This document shows positions 34,838 to 44,388 of a stretch of DNA of 64,000 nt, piece by piece. Positions within the stretch are counted from its first letter, which is position 1; every line of letters begins with the position of its first letter. Origin of the DNA: Phycicoccus duodecadis (GTDB lineage: Bacteria; Actinomycetota; Actinomycetes; Actinomycetales; Dermatophilaceae); contig NZ_PJNE01000001.1 in assembly GCF_002846495.1 (NCBI RefSeq), forward strand, positions 2,046,001 through 2,110,000, read 5' to 3'. The notes beneath the pieces were generated by a model that saw only the letters and a list, made by a program, of their open reading frames with translations, was not told the DNA's origin and did not search any database. The position numbers were made by a program, and so were the translations under genes.

Positions 34838-35086
34838 ATGGACTGGCGCGACCGCGCTGCCTGCCTCGACGAGGACCCGGAGCTGTTCTTCCCCATCGGG
34901 AACACCGGGCCTGCGATCGCGCAGATCGAGGAGGCCAAGGCCGTCTGCCGTCGGTGTGAGGTCCTCGACACCTGCCTCAAGTGGGCCATCGAGTCCGGCC
35001 AGGACGCCGGCGTCTGGGGCGGCATGTCCGAGGACGAGCGCCGGGCGCTCAAGCGCCGCAACGCTCGCGCCCGCCGCGCCGGCTGA
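34838..35086 (+). CDS. whiB1: WhiB1-type iron-sulfur transcription factor
   Basis: An 82-residue WhiB protein. Four cysteines (C9, C37, C40, C46; the pattern C, CxxC, C) bind a [4Fe-4S] cluster, GVWGGMSEDERRAL is the sigma-factor-binding turn, and KRRNARARRAG is a basic DNA-binding tail. Cysteine positions coincide with those of Mycobacterium WhiB1, as far as I recall, which is NO-sensitive and essential. AAGGAG precedes the ATG at 34838. The neighbour is a PdtaS-type kinase, the same pair of genes as Rv3219 and Rv3220c. Confidence 0.92.
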   Translation: MDWRDRAACLDEDPELFFPIGNTGPAIAQIEEAKAVCRRCEVLDTCLKWAIESGQDAGVWGGMSEDERRALKRRNARARRAG

Positions 35087-35136
35087 CCTCGGCGCCCCGG
35101 CCGATCTGACGGCCCGACCCCCGTCCCACCGACCCC

Positions 35137-36615
35137 TCAGCGGCCCAGCGGCCGCAGTTTCGCCACGAACTCGACCTTGGTCCCGTGCGGCGTCCGGTTC
35201 TCCCACCGGATGCGACCGCGCAGGTCCTGCACGAAGGCCGTGACGATCTTGGTCCCGAGCCCCGCCAGGCCCGGGCGGAAGCCCGCCGGCAGCCCCGCCC
35301 CGTCGTCGGTCACCGTCACCGTGAGGTCGTCGCCGCCGTCCGCGGGGCGGCGGTCGACGGTGACGACGACCGAGCCGTCGCGGTCGGCCAGGCCGTGCTC
35401 GACGGCGTTCTGCACCAGCTCGGAGATGACCATGGCCAGGGCCGTGGCGTCCTCGGCCCGCACCCGCCCGAAGGAGCCCTCGAACCGCGGCTCGACCCGG
35501 TGCTCGCGGGTGGCCACCTCGATGACCGCCCGCAGCCCCCGCACCGCGATCTCGTCGAAGCTCACGGTCTCGTCGTAGCCCGTGCTCAGCGTCTCGTGCA
35601 CGAGGGCGATGGTCGCCACCCGCCGCACGGCCTCGTCGAGCGCGGCCCGCGCGTTCTCCTCCGGCACCCGCCGCGCCTGCAGGCGCAGCAGTGCGGCCAC
35701 CGTCTGGAGGTTGTTCTTGACGCGGTGGTGGATCTCGCGGATGGTCGCGTCCTTGGTCAGCAGCTCCTGCTCGCGCCGGCGCAGCTCGCTGACGTCGCGC
35801 AGCAACAGCATCGCGCCGGTGCGCACCCCCTGGCTGGTCAACGGGATGGCGCGCAGGGTGACCGTGGCCGAGTCGGTCTCGACCTCGGTGCGCCAGGCGG
35901 CCCGCCCCATGACCACGACGGCCAGCGACTCGTCGACCTGCCGGTCCGAGAGCGCCACCCGGTCGGCCACCACCTTGGCCAGGGTCTCGCCGACCACGTC
36001 GCCGAGGTGGCCCATCCGGTGGATGGCCGAGACCGCGTTGGGGCTCGCGTAGCGCACCACGCCGTCGGGGTCGAGGTGGATGACGCCGTCGCCCACCCGC
36101 GGCGCCCCGCGACGCAGCCCGGTCGGGGCCGACGGCGAGGGGAACTCGCCCGTGGCCACCATCTGCAGCAGGGCGTCGGCCAGGTCGCGGTAGGTGAGCT
36201 CGAGCCGGCTGGGGGTCCGGCCACCGGTGAGGTTGCTGTGCCGCGTGACCACCGCCACGACCCGCCCGGCCGTCACCACGGGGACGGCGTCCTCGCGGAT
36301 CGACATGTCCTCGCGGATGGCGGGGACGGGCGAGGCCACCAGGCGCTGCTCCTTGGCCGCGGCGTCCAGCATCGCGGCCCGGGCGCGCGTCGAGCCGCGC
36401 CCCACGATGTCGTCGTAGAACACCATCGGGCCGGTGTTGGGGCGCACGTGGGCGACCGCCCGCCAGCCGTCCATCCCCCCGCGTACCCACAGGACGAGGT
36501 CGGCGAAGGACAGGTCTGCCACCATCTGCCAGTCGCCCACGAGCAGGTGCAGCCACTCCGACTCCGCCGGTTCGAGGTCGGTGGTGCTGCGCAACATCCC
36601 GGCGAGCGTGCTCAC
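35137..36615 (-). CDS. pdtaS: PdtaS-type sensor histidine kinase (GAF-PAS-HisKA_2)
   Basis: A 492-residue soluble kinase. An N-terminal GAF-like region (about 1-155) precedes a PAS domain (VIHLDPDGVVRYASPNAVSA, 170-290), then a HisKA_2 dimerisation segment with the phosphoacceptor His in REIHHRVKNNLQTVAALLRL, and a HATPase domain with VISELVQNAVEHGL and DDGAGLPAGF. There is no membrane segment. Kinases of this type phosphorylate PdtaR, an ANTAR RNA-binding regulator, whose gene is not in the window. The GTG at 36615 is used. It converges with whiB1, as in Mycobacterium (Rv3220c beside Rv3219). Confidence 0.9.
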   Translation of the reverse strand: MSTLAGMLRSTTDLEPAESEWLHLLVGDWQMVADLSFADLVLWVRGGMDGWRAVAHVRPNTGPMVFYDDIVGRGSTRARAAMLDAAAKEQRLVASPVPAIREDMSIREDAVPVVTAGRVVAVVTRHSNLTGGRTPSRLELTYRDLADALLQMVATGEFPSPSAPTGLRRGAPRVGDGVIHLDPDGVVRYASPNAVSAIHRMGHLGDVVGETLAKVVADRVALSDRQVDESLAVVVMGRAAWRTEVETDSATVTLRAIPLTSQGVRTGAMLLLRDVSELRRREQELLTKDATIREIHHRVKNNLQTVAALLRLQARRVPEENARAALDEAVRRVATIALVHETLSTGYDETVSFDEIAVRGLRAVIEVATREHRVEPRFEGSFGRVRAEDATALAMVISELVQNAVEHGLADRDGSVVVTVDRRPADGGDDLTVTVTDDGAGLPAGFRPGLAGLGTKIVTAFVQDLRGRIRWENRTPHGTKVEFVAKLRPLGR

Positions 36616-36631
36616 GGCGCGTAAGCCTACG

Positions 36632-36663
36632 TCGGGCCCGCCGGCGACCGCCGACGGGCCCGA
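36632..36663 (-). terminator. hairpin just after gdh
   Basis: TCGGGCCCG (36632-36640) and CGGGCCCGA (36655-36663) make a perfect 9-bp stem that begins directly after the gdh stop codon on the minus strand. It lies 17 bases before the pdtaS start. Confidence 0.5.
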
Positions 36664-36664
36664 G

Positions 36665-39600
36665 TCAGGACGAGGCACCGACGCGCACCAGCGAGCGCAG
36701 GGTGCGCAGAGCCACCGACAGCGCGGCGATGTTCGGTGCGTCGAGCCGGACGATCCCCGACAGCGCCGCCTTGGCCCGCTGGATGCTGTCCTCGTTGGCC
36801 GTGGCCCACAGGGCGTACAGCTCCTCGGGGTCGTGCGAGCCGGTCCCCTCGGAGGCGTCGAGCACCGAGCGGGTCAGCGACTCGAGCACCGCGTAGAGGT
36901 CGTCGCGCAGCGCGCCGCGGGCGAGGGCGTCCCACCGGTCGTCGCGCGGCAGGCGGGTGACCTTGCCGAGCATCGCGTCGATCCCGAACCGCTCGGAGAC
37001 CAGGTAGTACAGCGGCGCGACGTCCGTGGGCGCCCGGCCGGTGTCGGCCGAGATGTCGACGATGTCGAGCAGCGAGTAGCGGTCGAGCAGGGCGGCGGCG
37101 TCGAGCGCGAGGTCCTCGGGCACCCCGGCCGCGCGCAGCTCGCCGACGCGCCGCTCGAGGCGGTCGCGCTCCTCGCCGCGCAGCAGCTCGCAGACCCGCG
37201 GCGCGAGCTCCTGCACCACACCCGCGAACCGCTCGATCTCGGCGCCGATGTCGAGCACCGACGGCCGCGACGCCAGGAACCAGCGCACGGCGCGGTCCAT
37301 GAGGCGGCGGAACTCCAGGTAGAGCGCGGTCTGGGCGGCCGTGGGCACGACGGTGTCGAGGGCCTCGACCCGGCGCACGTAGTCGGCCAGCCCGAACACC
37401 TCGCGGCACACGACGAAGGCGCGGGTGACCTGCTCGGGGGTGCCGCCGGCCTCCTCCTGCGCCCGGTAGGCGAAGGTGATGCCGCCGCGGTTGACCATCG
37501 AGTTCACGACCGCGTTGGTGACGATCTCGCGGCGCAGCGGGTGGCCCGGCAGCTCGTCGGCGTACCGCTCGCGGATCGGCGGCGGGAAGTACTGCGCCAG
37601 CGTGGCCTCGAAGTAGGGGTCGTCGGGGATGGCGCTGGCCAGGATGTCGTCCTTGAGCGCGAGCTTGGCGTAGGCCACCAGCACCGAGAACTCCGGGCTC
37701 TTCAACCCCAGCCCGTCGTGCTGGCGGGTGGCGAGCTCGGCGTCGCTCGGCAGGAACTCCAGACCCCGGTCGAGGTCACCGCGCTCCTCGAGCCAGCGCA
37801 TGAAGCGCTCGTGCACCGGGAGCATCGCGTGCTCCTGGGCGCGGGCGTTGCCGAGCAGCACGTTCTGCTCGTAGTTGTCGCGCAGCACGTGCTCGGCGAC
37901 GTCGTCTGTCATCGAGGCCAGCAGCTCGTTGCGCTCCTCGATGGTCAGCCGGCCCTCGCGCACGACCTCGCCCAGCAGGATCTTGATGTTGACCTCGTGG
38001 TCGGAGGTGTCGACCCCGGCCGAGTTGTCGATGGCGTCGGTGTTGACCCGCACGCCGTGGAAGGCGGCCTCGATGCGCCCGAGCTGCGAGAGCCCGAGGT
38101 TGCCGCCCTCCCCCACCACGCGCACCCGCAGCTCACGGCCGTCGACCCGGATGGCGTCGTTGGCGCGGTCTCCGATGTCGAGGTGGTCCTCGGTGGCCGC
38201 CTTGACGTAGGTGCCGATGCCGCCGTTCCAGAGCAGGTCGACCGGGGCCAGCAGGATGGCGTGGATGAGCTCGGCCGGGGTCGTGGTGGTGACGCCGTCG
38301 GCCAGCCCGAGAGCGGCACGCATCTGGGGCGAGACCGGCACGGACTTCAGGGTGCGCGGGAAGACGCCGCCCCCCTCGCTGATCAGGGAGCGGCCGTAGT
38401 CGTCCCACGACGAGCGCGGCAGGTCGAAGAGCCGGCGCCGCTCGGCGAACGAGGTCGCCGGGTCGGGGTCGGGGTCGACGAAGACGTGCCGGTGGTCGAA
38501 GGCGGCGACCAACCGGATGTGCTCGCTCAGCAGCATCCCGTTGCCGAAGACGTCACCGCTCATGTCACCGACGCCGACCACGGTGAAGTCCTCGGACTGG
38601 GTGTCGAGCCCGAGCTCGCGGAAGTGCCGCTTGACCGACTCCCAGGCCCCGCGGGCGGTGATGCCCATCGCCTTGTGGTCGTAGCCGGCCGAGCCCCCGG
38701 AGGCGAAGGCGTCGTCGAGCCAGAAGCCGTACGACTGCGCGACCCCGTTGGCGATGTCGGAGAAGGTGGCGGTGCCCTTGTCGGCCGCGACCACCAGGTA
38801 CGGGTCGTCGCCGTCGTGGCGCACGACCCGCTGCGGGGCCACGACCTCGCCCGAGACGCGGTTGTCGGTGATGTCGAGCAGCCCCGAGATGAAGGTGCGG
38901 TAGGCCGCCTTGCCCTCCTCGAGCCAGGCCTCGCGGTCGAGCGCCGGGTCCGGCAGGGCCTTGGGGTAGAAGCCGCCCTTGGAGCCGGTGGGCACGATGA
39001 CGGCGTTCTTGACCATCTGCGCCTTGACCAGCCCGAGGACCTCGGTCCGGAAGTCCTCGCGGCGGTCGGACCAGCGCAGCCCGCCCCGCGCGACCGGGCC
39101 GAACCGCAGGTGCACGCCCTCCACGCGCGGGCTGTAGACGAAGATCTCGAACTGCGGTCGGGGCGCGGGCAGGTCGGGCACCCGGCGCGGGTCGAGCTTC
39201 AGCGAGACGTACGGGTGGTGGTCACCGCCGTCGCGGGCGGGCTGGTAGTAGTTCGTGCGCAGCCCGGCCCGGATCACGCCCAGGAAGGCCCGGATGATGC
39301 GGTCGTGGTCGAGCGACGAGACCTCGTCGAGCGCCTCGAGCACCGCCTCCGCGGCGGCGTCCTCGGCCTCCGCGCGGGCGGCCCGGCCGGCCTCGTCGTC
39401 GGCGAAGCGGTCGGGGTCGAAGCGCACCGACCACAGCTCGACCAGGTCGCGGGCGATCGCGGGGTGCACCACCAGGGCGTCCTCGAGGTAGTCCTGCGAG
39501 TACGTGGCGCGGGTCTGGCGCAGGTACTTGGCCACGGCCCGCAGCACCACCACCTGGCGCCAGGGCAGCTGCGCCCCCAGCACCAGCCGGTTGAAGCCGT

Positions 39601-41572
39601 CGCTCTCGGCGCGGCCGTCCCAGACGGCGGACACCGCGCCCTCGAACAGCTCCCGCAGACGCTCGTGCGGCATGGAGTCCCAGAGGGAGTGGTCGGGCAC
39701 CCGCAGGCCGAAGTCGTAGACGTGCCGGGCCGCGCCGTCGGCCCGCTGGATCTCGAACGGCTGCTCGTCGACGACCTCGACGCCCATGTGGCTGAAGATC
39801 GGCAGGATGTCGGTGAGCGAGAGCGGGTCGACGCGGAACAGCTTGAAGCGGCGGATGTCGTCGCCCCCGCCGAGCGGGCGGTAGAGGGCGACGCTGGTGC
39901 CCTGGTCCTCGCCCAGCCGGTCGAGGTGCGAGATGTCGGCCACGCCCTGCCCGACGGTGAAGGTCTCCTCGTACGCGGTCGGGAAGGCGCGGCCGAAGCG
40001 CGCCATGAGGCGGTCGCCGTCCTCCTCGCCGTGCGTGGAGACCAGGGTCTCGCCGAGGCGGTCGCTCCAGGTGCGGCTGGTCTCGACCAGGCGCCGCTCG
40101 AGGGCCTCCCGCTCGGTGCGGTCGAGCGTGCGCACGTGCCGCCCCCGCGGGACCCGCACGACGAACTGCAGCCGCGCGAGGGCCGACTCGCTGACCCGGG
40201 CCGCGAACTCGACCTCCTCGCCGCCGAAGGTCTCCTTGAGGATGTCGGCCATCCGGGTACGCACCGCGGTGTTGTAGCGGTCGCGGGGGAGGTAGACCAG
40301 GCACGAGACGAAGCGGCCGAAGTCGTCCTCGCGGAGGAAGAGCTTGGTGCGCCGGCGCTCCTGCAGCTGGGTGACGGCCAGCGCCGTCTCGTAGAGCTGG
40401 TCGACCCCGGCCTGGAAGAGCTCGTCGCGCGGGTAGGACTCGAGCACCTCGAGCAGGTCCTTGCCGGTGTGGCTGTCGGGGGCCAGGCCCGAGCGGTCGA
40501 GCACGGCGCGGACCTTCTCGGCCACCAGCGGCACCCGCAGCACCGACTCGGTGTAGGCCGTGCTGGCGTAGAGGCCGAGGAAGCGGCGCTCGCCCACCAC
40601 CTGCCCGCGCTCGTCGTGCGACTTCACGCCCACGTAGTCGAGGTGGGTGACCCGGTGCACGGTCGACTTGGAGTTGGCCTTGGTGAGCACCAGCAGGTCG
40701 GGGGCATGCGCCATCGCCGACGCCTCGGGCGTGAGCACGTCGGGCTCGCGCCCGAGCGGCGGGTCGGCGCGCAGCAGGCCGAGGCCCGAGCCGGTGACGG
40801 GCACGATGACCTCGCCCTCGGGAGTCTGCTCGAGCCGGTAGTCGCGGTAGCCCAGGAAGGTGAAGTGGTTGTCGGCCATCCAGCGCATGAAGCGGGTGGC
40901 CAGGGCGACCTCGTCGGTGTCGACGCCGGGTGGCGGCGCCCCCTCGAGCTCGGCGGCCAGCACCAGGCAGCGGCTGCGCATCTTGGGCCAGTCCTCGACC
41001 GCCTGCCGCACGTCCTCGAGCACGCCGCGCACGGTGGCCTCGACCTCGGCCCGGCGCTCCTCGTCACTCTCGCGGTCGATCGAGAGCAGCATCCACGACT
41101 CGGCCAGCTCACCCACGGCGCCGCCGCGGAAGGCCTTGGTGATGTCGCGGTCCTCGACCTTCTGCAGGTGGCCCACGGCATCGCGGGTGACGACCAGCTG
41201 CGGGTGGATGACCAGGTGGATGTCGACGCCCGCCTGCACCAGCGCGCCGGTGACGGAGTCGACGAGGAAGGGCATGTCGTCGGTGACGACCTGGATGATC
41301 GTGCGCGGGTTCGACCAGCCGTCGGTCTCGGTGCTGGGGTTGTAGACCCGCACGTTGGCGGTGCCCGGGGGCCGGTCCTTGGCGAGCCGGAGGTGGCTGT
41401 AGGCAGCGCCGGCGAAGGTGTCGGGCGTGCGCGACGTCAGCTCGTCGAGCGGGATGTGGCGGAAGTAGCGGTGGACGAAGGTCGACCCCCAGCCGTCCGG
41501 CGCCAGCTCCTCGAACGCGGTGGCGATCGGCGCGACGACCTGGTCGCGGGTGGTGGCCGGGGCGGTCGACAT
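36665..41572 (-). CDS. gdh: NAD-glutamate dehydrogenase, 180-kDa class
   Basis: A 1635-residue NAD-dependent enzyme that deaminates glutamate to 2-oxoglutarate for catabolism. The long N-terminal part (about 1-750) is the regulatory region of the L_180 class. The catalytic core contains RGGLRWSDRREDFRTEVLGL, KAQMVKNAVIVPTGSKGGFY (with the active-site Lys), and the dinucleotide fold GVGDMSGDVFGNGMLLS. The size matches Mycobacterium Rv2476c and Streptomyces GDHs. AAGGAG lies about 13 bases before the ATG at 41572. The pruA gene 5 kb away makes glutamate from proline, so the two may serve the same pathway. The opposite strand has a 1790-codon shadow frame. Confidence 0.95.
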   Translation of the reverse strand: MSTAPATTRDQVVAPIATAFEELAPDGWGSTFVHRYFRHIPLDELTSRTPDTFAGAAYSHLRLAKDRPPGTANVRVYNPSTETDGWSNPRTIIQVVTDDMPFLVDSVTGALVQAGVDIHLVIHPQLVVTRDAVGHLQKVEDRDITKAFRGGAVGELAESWMLLSIDRESDEERRAEVEATVRGVLEDVRQAVEDWPKMRSRCLVLAAELEGAPPPGVDTDEVALATRFMRWMADNHFTFLGYRDYRLEQTPEGEVIVPVTGSGLGLLRADPPLGREPDVLTPEASAMAHAPDLLVLTKANSKSTVHRVTHLDYVGVKSHDERGQVVGERRFLGLYASTAYTESVLRVPLVAEKVRAVLDRSGLAPDSHTGKDLLEVLESYPRDELFQAGVDQLYETALAVTQLQERRRTKLFLREDDFGRFVSCLVYLPRDRYNTAVRTRMADILKETFGGEEVEFAARVSESALARLQFVVRVPRGRHVRTLDRTEREALERRLVETSRTWSDRLGETLVSTHGEEDGDRLMARFGRAFPTAYEETFTVGQGVADISHLDRLGEDQGTSVALYRPLGGGDDIRRFKLFRVDPLSLTDILPIFSHMGVEVVDEQPFEIQRADGAARHVYDFGLRVPDHSLWDSMPHERLRELFEGAVSAVWDGRAESDGFNRLVLGAQLPWRQVVVLRAVAKYLRQTRATYSQDYLEDALVVHPAIARDLVELWSVRFDPDRFADDEAGRAARAEAEDAAAEAVLEALDEVSSLDHDRIIRAFLGVIRAGLRTNYYQPARDGGDHHPYVSLKLDPRRVPDLPAPRPQFEIFVYSPRVEGVHLRFGPVARGGLRWSDRREDFRTEVLGLVKAQMVKNAVIVPTGSKGGFYPKALPDPALDREAWLEEGKAAYRTFISGLLDITDNRVSGEVVAPQRVVRHDGDDPYLVVAADKGTATFSDIANGVAQSYGFWLDDAFASGGSAGYDHKAMGITARGAWESVKRHFRELGLDTQSEDFTVVGVGDMSGDVFGNGMLLSEHIRLVAAFDHRHVFVDPDPDPATSFAERRRLFDLPRSSWDDYGRSLISEGGGVFPRTLKSVPVSPQMRAALGLADGVTTTTPAELIHAILLAPVDLLWNGGIGTYVKAATEDHLDIGDRANDAIRVDGRELRVRVVGEGGNLGLSQLGRIEAAFHGVRVNTDAIDNSAGVDTSDHEVNIKILLGEVVREGRLTIEERNELLASMTDDVAEHVLRDNYEQNVLLGNARAQEHAMLPVHERFMRWLEERGDLDRGLEFLPSDAELATRQHDGLGLKSPEFSVLVAYAKLALKDDILASAIPDDPYFEATLAQYFPPPIRERYADELPGHPLRREIVTNAVVNSMVNRGGITFAYRAQEEAGGTPEQVTRAFVVCREVFGLADYVRRVEALDTVVPTAAQTALYLEFRRLMDRAVRWFLASRPSVLDIGAEIERFAGVVQELAPRVCELLRGEERDRLERRVGELRAAGVPEDLALDAAALLDRYSLLDIVDISADTGRAPTDVAPLYYLVSERFGIDAMLGKVTRLPRDDRWDALARGALRDDLYAVLESLTRSVLDASEGTGSHDPEELYALWATANEDSIQRAKAALSGIVRLDAPNIAALSVALRTLRSLVRVGASS

Positions 41573-41745
41573 ATGGGTGGTCGCACTCCTTGGTCGGGTG
41601 ACACCGCGGCGGATGCGGGCCACGTCCTCGTGTCCTCGGAGCGAGCCTATCCACTCCGGGCCGCGCGGGATCGGCGGGTGGCCGGGCCCGTTGTCTCGCC
41701 CACGGGACGCCGGAGCCGCGACGGAGGGTGGGGCGCGGCCCGGGG

Positions 41746-43191
41746 TCAGGCCCCGGCGTCCCCGGCCACGACGTCGAGGTGCGCCAGGGTCGGGTCGGCC
41801 GCGTAGGCGATCCGGCTGCCGGCCGCCCGGGCCGCGGCGAGGGCGTCGAGCGCCGCCGCGGTGACCCGCTCCCCCGGCGCCAGCACCGGGATGCCGGGCG
41901 GGTAGGGCGCGACCAGCTCGGCGCTGACCCGGCCCACGGCGTCCCGGGTGGCCACCCGCTCGCGGGGAGCGAAGAAGGCCGCCCGCGGCGACATCGCGGT
42001 GACGGGGTCGACGGCCCAGACACCGGCCCCGGCGGTGGCGCGAGGGCGGCCCCGGTGGCGCTCGACGGACGCGACGAGGCGTTCGGTGAGGGTGCGCAGG
42101 TCGGCGTCGCGGTCGGCCAGGGTGACGACCGCGACGAGGGTGTCGCGGTCGGCCATCTCGACCGGCATCCCGGCGGTCACGAGGTCGGCCTCGACCGCCG
42201 TGCCGTCGGCCCCGGTGCCCGCCAGGAGCAGCACCAGCCGGGTCGGGTCGACCCCGGGGCCGTCGAGGAGGGTGAGGCCCTCGACCGCGGCCAGGCGCCG
42301 GCGAGCCCCGGCCACCGCCTCGACGACCTCGCCCAGCAGGGCCTCGCCGTCGCGCTCGAGGAGCGCCCGGGCGGCGTCGATACTGGCCAGGATGCCGCCG
42401 TGGGGGCTGGTGGTGGCGGTGGCCTCGACCCCGGCCTCGAGGCGCGCCGGGTCGATCCGGTCGCCCCGGGCCAGGACGAGGGCGCCCTGGGAGACGGCGG
42501 GCAGCATCTTGTGCGCGCTGGTGACGACGGCGTCGGCGCCGAGGGCGATGGCGTGCGGCGGCAGGGCCGGGTGGAAGCCGAGGTGCGCGCCCCAGGCGGC
42601 GTCGACGACGAGCGGGATGCCGCGACCGCCACCGTGCGCGTGGGCGACCGCCGCCAGGGCGCCGACGTCGCCGACGGTGCCGACGTACGAGGGCTCGCCG
42701 ACGACCACGGCCACGGCGTCGGGGGCGGCCGCCAGCGCGGTGGCGACGTCGTCGGGATGCACGCCCACGGGCAGCCCGTGGTGCGGGTCGACGCGGGGGC
42801 GCACCCACACCGGCTCCAGGCCGGCCAGGACCAGGCCCAGCAGCATCGAGCGGTGCAGGGTGCGCGAGACGACGACCCGGTCGCCGGGGCGGCCCAGCGC
42901 CAGCGCGACCGCCTGGTTGCCGTGCGTGGAGCCCCCGACCGAGAAGCGGGCCCGGTCCGCGCCCCAGGCGCGGGCCGCCCGCGCCTCGGCCTCGGCCAGC
43001 ACCCCGCGGGCCAGGCCCATGGTGTCGAGGCCGGCGTACAGCGGCACGTCGCCCGCCACCACGTCGCCGACGAGGTCGAGCCGGTGCTTGTGCCCCGGGA
43101 TGGTGAACGGGGTGGGCGCCTCCTCGAGGAAGCGGAGCCAGGCGTCGAGCAGCGGCGCGTCATCGCGCAGGCCGCGGGGGTCAGTGGGCAC
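41746..43191 (-). CDS. PLP-dependent Orn/Lys/Arg decarboxylase-fold enzyme
   Basis: A 481-residue fold-type I PLP enzyme. TIPGHKHRLDLVGDV and SVGGSTHGNQAVALAL are family signatures; the PLP lysine is in VTSAHKMLPAVSQGALVLA, and the PLP-binding Asp in PLVVDAAWGAHLGF. At 481 residues it is a member of the short lysine/arginine/ornithine decarboxylase group (YaaO/SpeA-like). Which amino acid it uses is not visible. The GTG start overlaps the M20 stop by 11 bases, so the two genes are translationally coupled. Confidence 0.87.
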   Translation of the reverse strand: MPTDPRGLRDDAPLLDAWLRFLEEAPTPFTIPGHKHRLDLVGDVVAGDVPLYAGLDTMGLARGVLAEAEARAARAWGADRARFSVGGSTHGNQAVALALGRPGDRVVVSRTLHRSMLLGLVLAGLEPVWVRPRVDPHHGLPVGVHPDDVATALAAAPDAVAVVVGEPSYVGTVGDVGALAAVAHAHGGGRGIPLVVDAAWGAHLGFHPALPPHAIALGADAVVTSAHKMLPAVSQGALVLARGDRIDPARLEAGVEATATTSPHGGILASIDAARALLERDGEALLGEVVEAVAGARRRLAAVEGLTLLDGPGVDPTRLVLLLAGTGADGTAVEADLVTAGMPVEMADRDTLVAVVTLADRDADLRTLTERLVASVERHRGRPRATAGAGVWAVDPVTAMSPRAAFFAPRERVATRDAVGRVSAELVAPYPPGIPVLAPGERVTAAALDALAAARAAGSRIAYAADPTLAHLDVVAGDAGA

Positions 43192-44356
43192 CGGAGCCCC
43201 CGGCGGCGGCGCGCAGGGCGCCCGGCAGGGCGCGCACGAACCGCCGCAGCTGGGCCAGGTCGAGCCACTCGTCGACGGCGTGCAGGCCGCCGCCGCCCGG
43301 CCCGCAGACCACCGTGGGGATGCCGGCGTCCTGCCAGAGCGGTGACTCCATCCAGTACGGCGCGTCGAGGGTGCCGGGCTCGGCGCCCTGCGTGACCAGC
43401 CGGTCGCGCAGGGCACGCGCCAGATGGGCGGCGGGGCCGTCGGCGTCGAGCCGCCACGCCTCGCGAGCGTGGCTGAGGGTGGCGGTGGCGGTGACCCCGG
43501 GCTCGGCGGTGCGGAGGTCGACGAGCAGCGCCTCCACCTCGGCCAGGGCGTCACCGGCCCACTCGCCCGGGACGGTGCGGCGCTCGACGACGACGCGGGC
43601 GCGCGACGGCACGGTGAACGGGGCCCGGCCGGCCTCGACGACGGTGACCATCAGCGAGCCCCCGGCGACGGCCACGACGCGGCCCGCGGCCTCGACCTCG
43701 GCCACCAGCCGGGCTGCGAGATGGGCGGTGTTGACGCCGAGCTCGGGCTGCGAGGAGTGCGCCGCCCGCCCGTGCAGCTCGACCTCCACGACCGCGTAGC
43801 CCCGGTGCGACGTGCAGATGTCCAGCCCGGTCGGCTCGGCCACCAGCGCGACGTCGGGGTGCAGGCCCAGACCGGGCAGCGCCGTGAGCACGGCCTCGGT
43901 GCCGAGCGAGCGGTCCTCCTCGTCGGCGACCAGGGCGAGCACGACCCGCGGGGCCTCGGGGTCGGCGGCCACGGCCTCGGCCGCCACCACCAGGGCCGCC
44001 ACGCCGCCCTTCATGTCGCACGCGCCGCGGCCGACGAGCCGGTCACCGTCGACGCGGGCGGCGAAGGGCTCGCCCATCCCGTCGACGCCCACGGTGTCGA
44101 GGTGGCCGTTGAGCAGCACGGTGACCGGGCGCGGCTCCGGGGTCCAGGCGAGCAGGCTCGGGCGGTCGGTCGCGCCGCCCTGCGGGAGCACGACCTCGGT
44201 GGCCCAGTCCGCGGCGGCGAGACGGGCGCGCAGGAGCTCGACGGCCGCGCCCTCCCCGGCGGCGCCGGGCACCAGGCCGGGGTTGACGGTGTCGAGGGAC
44301 ACCAGGCGGACGGCCAGGGCGGTGGCGGTGGCGGCGAGGTCGGCGGGGTCGGGCAC
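43181..44356 (-). CDS. M20-family metallopeptidase / deacylase
   Basis: A 391-residue di-zinc hydrolase. Zinc ligands and catalytic residues: LLNGHLDTVGV (His, Asp), GRGACDMKGGVAAL (Asp bridge), ALVADEEDRSLGTEA (Glu base and ligand), AEPTGLDI, and a late His in LHAVDEWLDL. The dimerisation domain runs from about 170 to 290. Relatives include succinyl-diaminopimelate desuccinylase (DapE) and acetylornithine deacetylase (ArgE); this could be either or a carboxypeptidase. It lies directly upstream of the decarboxylase gene and 32 bases after the MaoC gene. Confidence 0.85.
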   Translation of the reverse strand: MPDPADLAATATALAVRLVSLDTVNPGLVPGAAGEGAAVELLRARLAAADWATEVVLPQGGATDRPSLLAWTPEPRPVTVLLNGHLDTVGVDGMGEPFAARVDGDRLVGRGACDMKGGVAALVVAAEAVAADPEAPRVVLALVADEEDRSLGTEAVLTALPGLGLHPDVALVAEPTGLDICTSHRGYAVVEVELHGRAAHSSQPELGVNTAHLAARLVAEVEAAGRVVAVAGGSLMVTVVEAGRAPFTVPSRARVVVERRTVPGEWAGDALAEVEALLVDLRTAEPGVTATATLSHAREAWRLDADGPAAHLARALRDRLVTQGAEPGTLDAPYWMESPLWQDAGIPTVVCGPGGGGLHAVDEWLDLAQLRRFVRALPGALRAAAGGSGAH

Positions 44357-44388
44357 GGGCGCGACGATACGCAGGAGGCGGTGTCGGC

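Noticed and set aside
34748..36556. A 602-codon minus-strand frame overlapping pdtaS
   Set aside because: It is the pdtaS region in another frame; the kinase frame (35137-36615) has all HisKA_2 and HATPase motifs.
36434..41806. A 1790-codon open frame on the plus strand
   Set aside because: It is the exact antisense of gdh (36665-41572), rich in Val, Asp, Gly, Arg and His as expected of a GC-rich shadow, with no recognisable domains.
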